From: Brytella acorum
GTDB taxonomy: Bacteria > Pseudomonadota > Alphaproteobacteria > Acetobacterales > Acetobacteraceae
Length of the DNA stretch: 64,000 nt
Direction of reading: 5' to 3'
Assembly: GCF_029309905.1 (NCBI RefSeq)
Contig: NZ_JARBJP010000001.1
Span: forward strand, 680,454-744,453
The stretch's first letter is position 1, and each line of letters opens with the position of its first letter. Positions 57,125-64,000 of this stretch are shown piece after piece. The notes beneath the pieces were generated by a model. It had not been told where the DNA came from, ran no database searches, and saw only the letters and a program-made list of their open reading frames with translations. The position numbers and the translations under genes are program-made.

Positions 57125-58008
57125 GAGTGACGCTGCCACCTGTGTTCGCTCAGAACGTTATGCCGCCCTTCTGCGTCGATCTGTCGGCGGATGAGAGTGA
57201 CATCCCAGCCTTTCGAGATCGGAGAGATGGAGAAATCGTTCCAGCCCGCCTGACGAAGGGGAAGGCTTGAGCGCAGGGAAGACGACGCCACTCCGATGAG
57301 CGGGATATCCGTGCCCGGAACGGTGGTCATTGTCGCATCGTGCGAATGTCCGTGCAGCACCATTTCCGCGCCGGCGGACTGCAGGATTCCACTGATCTTG
57401 TAAGAGTCCAGCAGGGATTTGCGGGGTTTGACGAGTCCCGCGCGTGGCGGGTGATGAATGAGTACGACCCGATACGAGCCGCGGGTCCGGGACAGGATCG
57501 CGTGCAACCGCTCGCCCTGCCTTTGCCCTACCCGTCCGTAGGCCATGAAAGGCGGGCTTGCGATTGCGCTGTTCACGCCGATCAGGCAAACCGGCCCGAC
57601 TCTTCTCACATAGGGGAATTGACCTGGCGACGCTGCCATCCACGGAGCCCACTGGGCAAGACCGTCGGCCCATGGCAGGTTCGTCATGCGGTCATGATTG
57701 CCAGGGACGATCACCGATGGGGCCGGAAGTCCGGCCAGCCAGCGGGCGCCGCTCTCGATTTCGACCGGAAGTCCGAAATTCGTGAGATCTCCCGTCACAG
57801 CAATGACGTCCGGTTTGCATGACGCGATATCGGCCACCACGGCGTCGCCAAGGCTCGCGAGATGAACATGGCGGCGTCGGGCGTTCCACAGCATCAGGCT
57901 CAGAATGCGCTTGTTGATCAGATCTCGGGCCGCGATGCGCGGTGGCGGCGGGAGATGCACATCGGAGAGATGCGCGAGATGAACGATATCGCTGCAGGAA
58001 TCAGACAT
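57121..58008 (-). CDS. Metallophosphoesterase, first gene of the lptFG-like operon
   Basis: The 295-residue enzyme has all calcineurin-type motifs in order: SDVH, GDLTN, GNHD, HHPP and HGHSHD, so a two-metal active site is complete. No signal peptide is seen, hence a cytoplasmic phosphoesterase. As first gene of a lipid operon it could be a lipid phosphatase similar in principle to LpxH-type enzymes, but the LpxH fingerprint is not clear. It starts 96 nt from the divergent lipid kinase gene. Confidence 0.85.
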   Translation of the reverse strand: MSDSCSDIVHLAHLSDVHLPPPPRIAARDLINKRILSLMLWNARRRHVHLASLGDAVVADIASCKPDVIAVTGDLTNFGLPVEIESGARWLAGLPAPSVIVPGNHDRMTNLPWADGLAQWAPWMAASPGQFPYVRRVGPVCLIGVNSAIASPPFMAYGRVGQRQGERLHAILSRTRGSYRVVLIHHPPRAGLVKPRKSLLDSYKISGILQSAGAEMVLHGHSHDATMTTVPGTDIPLIGVASSSLRSSLPLRQAGWNDFSISPISKGWDVTLIRRQIDAEGRHNVLSEHRWQRHS

Positions 58009-58104
58009 GGCTTTGTCTAGTATCGGATTACAAGGTGGCTGTCTCGGGGAACGGTTGAATGGCGACGTGCAAGGCCTTTCTGGCTGTCACGTTCCAGTCA
58101 TGCT

Positions 58105-59130
58105 ATGGCGCCCGGACCGCGCATGCTCCGGTGTGCTTCTCAATCCATCGAAGACCGAAATGACGATTCCTTGCGTCTTGCCCTGATCCATAATCCGCTC
58201 AGCCGTCGTAACCGGCGCGACGGCCCTGAATTCATCGATATGGCCCGTGCTGCCCTCGGCGAAAATTTTCTGGAGCCTCGCTCACGACCGGGCATGTACG
58301 ATGAGGTCCGGAAACTGGCCGATCGCGGGATCGATACGATCTGCATTAGCGGTGGAGATGGAACCGTCAGCGACGTCATGACGGCGATTCATCATGCTTA
58401 CCCCAAAAATGCCTTGCCGAGTCTCGCGATTTTTCCTTCGGGCAACACTAATCTGATCGCGGGGGATCTGGGCTTCCGCCAGCGCGGCCCCGCGGCGTTG
58501 CGCCTCTTGTTGGATAATCCTGAAAAGCTCTCGCATGCGCCGCGTCGCCCCCTGCTGGTGTCATGGCCTGACGGCTCCCAGCCCGAGCGCCTCGGGATGT
58601 TTCACGGCTCCACCGGATACGCTCGGGCGATTGCGATCGCGCATTCACCGACCGTACTTCGATATGCGCCTCATGAGCTCGGCGTTATCGCGACATTCAT
58701 CGGGGCTTTTGGTGCCCTGATATTTCGTGGCTATCGCGAACATTGGTTTAACGGCGATGAAATCGTCCTCGACGCCGGAGGCGAGCGTATCGCCCATAAA
58801 CGCAGCTTTCTGTTTCTCGCGACAGGATTGCGTCATCTGGAGCGTGGCATCTGGCCATTTTGGCGCCGGCCGGGCGACCCGCTTGACGGCATACATTTTC
58901 TCGATGTGGCCGATCATCCCCGTCGTCTTGTTCAGGCGACATGGGCGCTGTTGCGCGGTCGCGCGCCGGACTGGCTTCGCGCGCATCCGGATTACCGGAG
59001 CGGTTGTGTGGATAAGGTCGTGCTTCGGACCACCAGTGATTTCGTCATCGATGGGGAACAGATTTCGCCGGGACCGGGAGAGACGATCGTCATTGCGCCG
59101 GGACCTGAGTTTATTTTTCTCCAGGACTGA
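58105..59130 (+). CDS. Diacylglycerol/sphingosine kinase-like lipid kinase
   Basis: The 341-residue kinase belongs to the DAGK/LCB5 family: LALIHNPLSRRN at the start, the ATP motif SGGDGTVSDV near residue 96 and the FPSGNTNLIAGDLG loop near 125, with VIDGEQISPG at the end. In Caulobacter a kinase of this superfamily encoded in the sphingolipid region (CpgB) phosphorylates ceramide. By position this gene is a candidate ceramide kinase. ATG 58105 is used; 58126 is also possible. The next gene starts 11 nt on. Confidence 0.85.
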   Translation: MAPGPRMLRCASQSIEDRNDDSLRLALIHNPLSRRNRRDGPEFIDMARAALGENFLEPRSRPGMYDEVRKLADRGIDTICISGGDGTVSDVMTAIHHAYPKNALPSLAIFPSGNTNLIAGDLGFRQRGPAALRLLLDNPEKLSHAPRRPLLVSWPDGSQPERLGMFHGSTGYARAIAIAHSPTVLRYAPHELGVIATFIGAFGALIFRGYREHWFNGDEIVLDAGGERIAHKRSFLFLATGLRHLERGIWPFWRRPGDPLDGIHFLDVADHPRRLVQATWALLRGRAPDWLRAHPDYRSGCVDKVVLRTTSDFVIDGEQISPGPGETIVIAPGPEFIFLQD

Positions 59131-59141
59131 CGGCGAAAATA

Positions 59142-60068
59142 ATGATGGATGCCCTCGACCGTTTCCTGAGTGCGGAACTTACGCAAACTTCCGACCCTCG
59201 CATCACCGCCTTTGTCGCGGGCATGATTGGCGAGTATCGTCCCCTGGGGGTAATTTTTTACGGTTCGGGCCTGCGCAAGTTTGACGGAGACGGACTCTTC
59301 GATTTTTACGTGATCGTCGACACGTTCGCCGACTGGCCGCAATCCCCATTGGCGCGCCTCGCGAATTTCTGGTTGCCCCCCAACGTCCGCTACGTCGAAC
59401 GTCGCGTCGGGAATCAGATCCTGCGGGCGAAAGTGGCCGTCATGTCGAGCGCCCAGTTTCGGGCGCGCGCCCTCCCTTCGACCTTTGACACCACCATCTG
59501 GGCGCGTTTCGCGCAGCCCTGTCGGCTTGTCTGGGTGCGCGATCCCGATGCGGCGGATGCTCTTCTGCATTCGGTACGTCGATGCGTCATGACCGCGGCA
59601 GGCTGGGCCGCCCGACTCGGCACTGACCCTATGGATGCAGCAGGCTGGTGGGAAAGTCTTTTTTCGGCGACCTATCGCGCGGAGCTTCGCGCTGAAAGCG
59701 CAGGGCGGGGCAAAGTCATCATGGAGGATCAGGCAGAGCGTTATGCCTCCATCCTGCCCCTCGCATGGGCGGCGCAGGGGCTTGCGTTCACGCGACGCGG
59801 GCATACGCTGGCACCGCAACTCTCAACAAGGACGCGCCGCGACGGGCGGCGGCGCTGGAAGCGGCTGGCGCAAACCGGACGCTGGCTCAATGCGGCGCGG
59901 CTGTTGAAGGCGGCATTCACGTTTGATGGTGGGGCACGTTATCTGGCCTGGAAAATCCAGCGGCATAACGGACTGGATCTGCGCCTCACCTCCTTCGAGG
60001 CAGCGCATCCCATCCTGTGCCTGCCAGTTCTGCTGTGGCGTGCCCGTTCGGTTTTCAAACGGGACTGA
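59142..60068 (+). CDS. Putative Tam41-like lipid cytidylyltransferase (nucleotidyltransferase fold)
   Basis: I recognise a nucleotidyltransferase signature in the first 70 residues: GVIFYGSGLRK, a spacer, then LFDFYVIVDTFADWP. This arrangement (YGSG, Asp-x-Tyr/Val-Val-Asp, Trp) resembles Tam41/Mmp37, the mitochondrial CDP-diacylglycerol synthase. The rest of the 308 residues is mainly helical, with a basic C-terminus and no clear membrane span. Paired with the lipid kinase, it may activate a phosphorylated lipid with CTP. This is a fold-level guess, not a proven function. Confidence 0.6.
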   Translation: MMDALDRFLSAELTQTSDPRITAFVAGMIGEYRPLGVIFYGSGLRKFDGDGLFDFYVIVDTFADWPQSPLARLANFWLPPNVRYVERRVGNQILRAKVAVMSSAQFRARALPSTFDTTIWARFAQPCRLVWVRDPDAADALLHSVRRCVMTAAGWAARLGTDPMDAAGWWESLFSATYRAELRAESAGRGKVIMEDQAERYASILPLAWAAQGLAFTRRGHTLAPQLSTRTRRDGRRRWKRLAQTGRWLNAARLLKAAFTFDGGARYLAWKIQRHNGLDLRLTSFEAAHPILCLPVLLWRARSVFKRD

Positions 60069-60114
60069 ACAAAAACATCCCGATCATTTCGCGACCGGCC
60101 GCTCGCGATGACTC

Positions 60115-61308
60115 TTAGAGTCCGAGTTCCTGAGCCACCTTGCCGAAAGCGTCCAGCGCACGGTCGATTTCCGCCGGCGTGTGAGCGGCCATGACCGAGC
60201 ATCTGAGGAGGGGGTTGTCATCCGGAGTCGCGGGCGGCAGTGAAAGATTGACGTAAACGCCACATTCGAGGAGGCGGTTCCAGAAGCGGATCGCCTGGTC
60301 CACCGCGCCCAGCGTCACGGCGACGACGGGGCTGACATGGGGGCTGGCCCGAAGTCCCAGCGCATGCAGACCATGGTTCAAATGGTGAGCGTTCTCCATC
60401 AACGTGGTGCGCAACTCAGGGCGCGCTTCCATTTCGGTCAGGGACGCCAGAGTTGCCGCGATGATCTCCGGAGGGAGCGAGGCCGTGAACATGTAGGGGC
60501 GTGAACAGAGGCGGATCAGTTCGATGCCGGGGTGGTTGGAGACGCAATAACCGCCGACCGTGCCCAGACTTTTCGAGAACGTCCCGACGACAAAATCCAC
60601 ATCCGCTTCGCAGTCGAAAAGCTCGGCGGCGCCACGGCCATGGGCGCCCAGAACGCCGAAAGAATGGGCTTCGTCGGCCAGGAGCCAGGCGCCATGCTCT
60701 TTTTTGACGTCGGCGAATTCGCGCATCGGCGCGACGTTCCCCGTCATGGAATAGATGCCTTCCACGACCACCAGCTTTGCGCCGGGATGGTCTTTCACAC
60801 GAGCAAGCCGCCGAGAGAGATCATCGGGATCGTTGTGTCGGAAACGAATGACCTGCGCCGCCGATAGACGGCTGCCGTCATAGATGCTGGCATGACTGTC
60901 CGCATCCAGAAAAAGAATATCGTCCTTGCCCGCGAGCGCGGAGATGGCTCCCAGATTGGCCTGGTACCCTGTGGAAAAGACGAGGCAGTGTTCGCGTTGG
61001 AACGTCTCGGCCAGACGCCGCTCCAGTTCCCGATGCAACGCATAGGTGCCGTTCGCGATGCGCGAGCCGGTCGTGCCGACGCCTTCTTTTCGCACCGTCG
61101 CAATGGCTGCATCGGCGGCGGCGGTGGACTGGCTGAGGCCGAGATAGTTGTTCGTGCCGAAAAGAAGCGTTTCACGCCCTTCAATAAGTCCGACCGTGGC
61201 GGAAAGAGGACGCTCGATCACCACGCCGAACGGGTTGCGAGGCGATATCCGGCCGACAGTGTCAAAAGAGGCGGCAAGACCGGCATATTTGGCAAAGATA
61301 TCGGTCAT
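60115..61308 (-). CDS. spt: Serine palmitoyltransferase (alpha-oxoamine synthase)
   Basis: The 397-residue PLP enzyme condenses serine with a palmitoyl thioester to 3-ketosphinganine, the first step of sphingolipid synthesis. It is closest to the soluble Sphingomonas-type SPT: GTNNYLGLS, DEAHSFGVLG and the PLP lysine (about residue 246) in GTFSKSLGTVGG. The latter motif, and the neighbouring ACP and acyl-AMP ligase genes, separate it from BioF and HemA. Its ATG overlaps the ACP stop. Confidence 0.9.
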   Translation of the reverse strand: MTDIFAKYAGLAASFDTVGRISPRNPFGVVIERPLSATVGLIEGRETLLFGTNNYLGLSQSTAAADAAIATVRKEGVGTTGSRIANGTYALHRELERRLAETFQREHCLVFSTGYQANLGAISALAGKDDILFLDADSHASIYDGSRLSAAQVIRFRHNDPDDLSRRLARVKDHPGAKLVVVEGIYSMTGNVAPMREFADVKKEHGAWLLADEAHSFGVLGAHGRGAAELFDCEADVDFVVGTFSKSLGTVGGYCVSNHPGIELIRLCSRPYMFTASLPPEIIAATLASLTEMEARPELRTTLMENAHHLNHGLHALGLRASPHVSPVVAVTLGAVDQAIRFWNRLLECGVYVNLSLPPATPDDNPLLRCSVMAAHTPAEIDRALDAFGKVAQELGL

Positions 61309-61562
61309 GCAGAAACGCCGCTCTTGAGGTGTGCAAGGCAGGTTGCAAGATCATGGATCGTGCGGATATCGGCGAGGCGATCCAACGGAACGGAGACGTC
61401 CAGCGCGTCCTCGATTTCCATGACGAAGTTCATCACGGCAAGGCTGTCGAAAGCGAGGTCTTCGACGATCTTGCTGTCACTATTGATGTCCCGTGGCACT
61501 TTCGGGTTGGCAAGCAGCTTGTCAATAATGAGCGTCGTGATGGAAGCGACTGTCTCCGTCAT
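61305..61562 (-). CDS. Dedicated acyl carrier protein of the sphingolipid operon
   Basis: The 85-residue ACP carries the 4'-phosphopantetheine serine at Ser40 in DLAFDSLAVMNF. DSLAVM differs from the DSLDxVE of the housekeeping ACP, as is usual for specialised ACPs. It lies between the acyl-AMP ligase, which would load it, and spt, which would use the acyl group. A 4-nt overlap couples it to spt. Confidence 0.92.
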   Translation of the reverse strand: MTETVASITTLIIDKLLANPKVPRDINSDSKIVEDLAFDSLAVMNFVMEIEDALDVSVPLDRLADIRTIHDLATCLAHLKSGVSA

Positions 61563-61658
61563 CGTATATCTCTCCAGTACATATCAATGGCGCTCAATGG
61601 TCCGTGGCGCCCGCGTGCGTCTGCTGGGTGTGGTTATGCTGCACCAAATGACTGCTGG

Positions 61659-61712
61659 CCAGAGAAGAATGAAGCGCAAGGAACAAGCGTTCCTTTGCGT
61701 CATTCTCTCTGG
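61659..61712 (-). other. Long intercistronic hairpin between acyl-AMP ligase and ACP genes
   Basis: An imperfect stem of over 20 bp: CCAGAGA (61659-61665) with TCTCTGG (61706-61712), GAATGA with TCATTC, and AAGGAAC with GTTCCTT at the tip around a short loop. It starts 3 nt after the acyl-AMP ligase stop. No U-tract follows on the minus strand, so it more likely sets RNA processing or stability than termination. Confidence 0.6.
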
Positions 61713-61715
61713 GAA

Positions 61716-63470
61716 TCAGGCGGCTGCACTCAGAAGTTGCTCAAACTGGCCGGCGAGAAGCATGGCTCTGGCGCGGGCGCGGGTCAGTTTGCCCGAGGAA
61801 GTCTGTGGGAGCGTATGAGGCGGCACAAGAATGACATTCACCTCGACACCGTGAAGGCGTCGGAACAGACTCGTGATTTCTTCGCGCAGAGCTGCGCGGT
61901 CCACATCATTCGTTGCCCGGCACTGAACGAGCGCGACGATGTTCTCACCTTCTTCAGAATCGACTGAAAAAACAGCGACGTCACGTGAGCGGAGCGTTTC
62001 GATTTCCGTTTCTGCCGACCATTCCAGATCCTGGGGCCAGATGTTGCGACCGTTGATAATGATCAGATCTTTAGCGCGGCCGGTAATGACGATCCGGCCG
62101 TCGAGCGTGTAGCCAAGATCGCCGGTATTCAACCAGCCATCCTCATCCAGGATATCGCGGGTTTCTTCCGGGCGGCCGAAATAACCTTGCATCAGGCTCG
62201 GGCCGCGAACGAAGACCGAGCCGACATGCCTGTCTTCAAGAATGCTGCCATTCGAAGAGCGGACTTCGATTTCATGCTCCGGAAGAGCCTCACCACAGAG
62301 AACAAACGTCCTCAAGGCATGGGACGGGTCGTTCGAGGGACGGGCGTAACCTTCGGTTTCGAGGTGTCGCAGGTCGATCGTATCGGTCTGAATGCCGTTG
62401 TTGAGAGGCTCGAAACTGATGGCCAGGGTTGCTTCAGCCATCCCATAGCTTGCAACAAAGGCACGCGCGTCGAATCCAACAGCAGCGAAACGCTCTGAAA
62501 AGGCTTCGAGAATATGGTAGCGAATCATGTCACCACCGATTCCCGCGATACGCCAGCACGAGAGATCCAGCGTTGCAGGGGCCGGACGACGCGCGCAGAG
62601 TTCGTAACCGAAAGACGGACTATAAGCGATCGTTCCGCGATTCCGGCTGATGATATCCAGCCAGACATGCGGACGGCGTGCGAACTCACGGGTCGGCAGC
62701 AGATCGACGCTCAACTGGCAGGTCAGCGGAGTCAGGAAGAAGCCGACGAGGCCCATGTCATGATAGAGAGGTAACCAGGAAACGCAGCGATCGCCTGTTT
62801 CAAGGACGTGCAGACCGTCTCGCGCGATGGCACGCGCATTCGCCATTCCGGCCTTCTGGGTTACGGCGACACCCATCGGGAAACGGGTGCTGCCGGAAGA
62901 GAACTGCAGGTAAGAGAGGTCGCCACCTCTTATTGTGGGAAGGTCTATTCCTGGAACTGGACGGGACAGAAGTTCTTTGGGTGAGCCTCCGAATGCCAGA
63001 TCCAGATCAGCGACGATTTCGCTAGTCCATGAGCCAATGACGTCCGGGACAATGACAGCCCGCGCACCAGCCGCGGCGATCATCCCGCGCAGTGTTCCAA
63101 TATAAGCCTCTCGGCCGCCGAAGGCGATCGGCAAGGGCAGGGGAGCTGGAACAAGGCCGGCATATTGGCAGCCAAAGAAGATTCTGGCGAAGTCTCCATC
63201 GCTTTCGGCGACAAGTGCTACTCTTTCTCCGGGACGAAGCCCGGAACCAAGGAGCTTCCGCGCCGTTTCCAAGGCTTGAAGACGTAATTGACTATAAGGG
63301 AGAGCCTCGAGCAGCTGCCCGCGTCCATTATATATATTGAAGCCAGCGTCGCCCTCGGCGGCGTAATCGAGCGCCGTGGTGAAGGTTTCGAAATCACCAT
63401 GTCGACGTCGTTGACCGGAAGCCGTGGGAGTGGGCGTTATTGTTTCAGCCATATTACAGGTGTCGTTCAA
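61716..63470 (-). CDS. Fatty acyl-AMP ligase / acyl-ACP synthetase of the sphingolipid operon
   Basis: The 584-residue adenylating enzyme has the P-loop YLQFSSGSTRFP near residue 200, VSWLPLYHDMGLVGFFL near 232, SYGMAEATLA and GWLNTGDLGY, and the C-terminal Lys in QTSSGKLTR. It matches fatty acyl-AMP ligases, which give acyl adenylates to a carrier protein instead of CoA. It is the first gene of the operon with ACP and spt, so it likely loads palmitate onto that ACP. ATG 63470 or 63452. Confidence 0.9.
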   Translation of the reverse strand: MNDTCNMAETITPTPTASGQRRRHGDFETFTTALDYAAEGDAGFNIYNGRGQLLEALPYSQLRLQALETARKLLGSGLRPGERVALVAESDGDFARIFFGCQYAGLVPAPLPLPIAFGGREAYIGTLRGMIAAAGARAVIVPDVIGSWTSEIVADLDLAFGGSPKELLSRPVPGIDLPTIRGGDLSYLQFSSGSTRFPMGVAVTQKAGMANARAIARDGLHVLETGDRCVSWLPLYHDMGLVGFFLTPLTCQLSVDLLPTREFARRPHVWLDIISRNRGTIAYSPSFGYELCARRPAPATLDLSCWRIAGIGGDMIRYHILEAFSERFAAVGFDARAFVASYGMAEATLAISFEPLNNGIQTDTIDLRHLETEGYARPSNDPSHALRTFVLCGEALPEHEIEVRSSNGSILEDRHVGSVFVRGPSLMQGYFGRPEETRDILDEDGWLNTGDLGYTLDGRIVITGRAKDLIIINGRNIWPQDLEWSAETEIETLRSRDVAVFSVDSEEGENIVALVQCRATNDVDRAALREEITSLFRRLHGVEVNVILVPPHTLPQTSSGKLTRARARAMLLAGQFEQLLSAAA

Positions 63471-63909
63471 GGTCTGCCGCGCTCCACTACCTAAAAAGAG
63501 CTGTCATTTCGCTCGATCTGGGTGTCGGTAAACACCCGGTTCAAAGTTGGGTTGGCCACGGGCCAACGAGAAGATGGGTTGCCGTATAGTCAGGAAACTC
63601 ATCCGTTTCTACAAAATTTGCGAGGTTCCTCGATGGGAAGTCGCGAAAAGTGGCTATTTTGCTCTAAAACGCAGGGTATCAGGTCCAGCGGCTGAGGCGC
63701 GATATGGAGTTCCAAGTCGGCTTTGCGGCCATTGACGGGCAGAGATGGCGTCGCCCTTGAGCGCGCATGACATTCGACTGGTGCTCCACTTCAACTGGTA
63801 CGTCTCGCGCGAAAACAGGCCGGATGCCAAAACACGTTTTATGGCGAAACATTGCAGAAATCACGCTCTTTCGGATTGCAGCTGTCACTGAAATTTTTCA
63901 TTTTTCTTA
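63471..63909. other. Intergenic region without a recognised gene
   Basis: About 440 bp upstream of the acyl-AMP ligase gene. It must hold the leftward promoter of the sphingolipid operon, though no clear -35/-10 pair is seen. A hairpin TTGGCC-ACG-GGCCAA lies at about 63552-63566. Short open frames here have no ribosome site and no family pattern. Confidence 0.4.
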
Positions 63910-63938
63910 TTGACGTGATGTGTTGTGTCGCTTAGAAG
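63910..63938 (+). promoter_or_regulatory. Sigma70-like promoter at the right edge, possibly of an rRNA operon
   Basis: TTGACG (63910-63915), a 17-nt spacer and TAGAAG (63933-63938) form a good vegetative promoter, with an AT-rich UP-like tract (ATTTTTCATTTTTCTTA) just upstream. A GC-rich GCTCACCGACGCGG follows. This layout is typical of stable-RNA promoters, but the transcribed gene is outside the window. Confidence 0.5.
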
Positions 63939-64000
63939 GCCGCTCACCGACGCGGTTTGAGTGTTTGGTTCTTGGGTTTTCTGAAGGAATGCCTGGGTTT

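Noticed and set aside
60892..61967. Plus-strand frames opposite spt and ACP
   Set aside because: They are antisense to genes with clear PLP and phosphopantetheine motifs and have no start signals.
63547..63888. Possible degraded transposase or integrase remnant left of the right-edge promoter
   Set aside because: Several short frames give protein-like fragments, but none matches a family I know, and no terminal inverted repeats or target duplication were found.

Overview
The window reads as a chromosomal segment of an acetic acid bacterium (Acetobacteraceae, Alphaproteobacteria). Evidence: a pyruvate dehydrogenase E1-beta with a fused lipoyl domain, the order SRP RNA-dnaX-ybaB-recR, an MmcB homologue, a TIGR02300 zinc-ribbon protein, GC-rich coding sequence, and genes for bacterial sphingolipid synthesis. 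The genus is not resolved; this assignment comes from gene content only. No IS element, prophage, tRNA or CRISPR array was seen.

Layout. 1-7.2 kb: end of trpC, then pdhA-pdhB-pdhC-lpdA-lipA and a COQ10/RatA-like START protein (pyruvate to acetyl-CoA plus lipoylation). 7.3-14 kb: a small secreted protein, photolyase, and a leftward terC-slt-cinA group, then purB. 14-20.4 kb: an MFS sugar porter and purC-purS-purQ-purL, with a secreted Rap1a/Tai-like gene wedged between purS and purQ, then bolA and the CGFS glutaredoxin. 20.4-21.5 kb: a gene-poor stretch with terminators and a possible 43-residue membrane peptide. 21.5-25.5 kb: a leftward operon of a XylFGH-type ABC importer ending in a clear ribitol 2-dehydrogenase. 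26-31.7 kb: DUF3465-like protein, clpS-clpA, D,D-carboxypeptidase and map. 31.8-36.6 kb: SRP RNA, dnaX, ybaB, recR, an SDR, a chorismate-lyase-like protein and a zinc-ribbon protein. 36.8-40.8 kb: aroA-cmk-rpsA.

40.9-48.5 kb is a block of large glycosyltransferases (CgeB-like, GT4, GT2), one of which is split by an apparent single-base frameshift. 48.4-53.3 kb holds a leftward run of hydrolase, cyclophilin, SYLF protein, inositol monophosphatase and MmcB, then a small rightward membrane protein.

The most interesting part is 53.3-63.5 kb. A leftward operon (acyl-AMP ligase, acyl carrier protein, serine palmitoyltransferase) starts sphingolipid synthesis. Next to it lie a rightward pair (a DAGK/LCB5-type lipid kinase and a protein with a Tam41-like CTP:lipid cytidylyltransferase signature) and a five-gene leftward operon with ATGA start/stop overlaps at every junction: metallophosphoesterase, LptF-like permease, LptG-like permease, sterol-desaturase-type fatty acid hydroxylase and a MobA-like nucleotidyltransferase. 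Together they suggest a sphingolipid synthesis, hydroxylation, head-group and outer-membrane export locus. The synthesis genes are well supported; the export and head-group roles are inference. The window ends at a strong sigma70-like promoter firing rightward.
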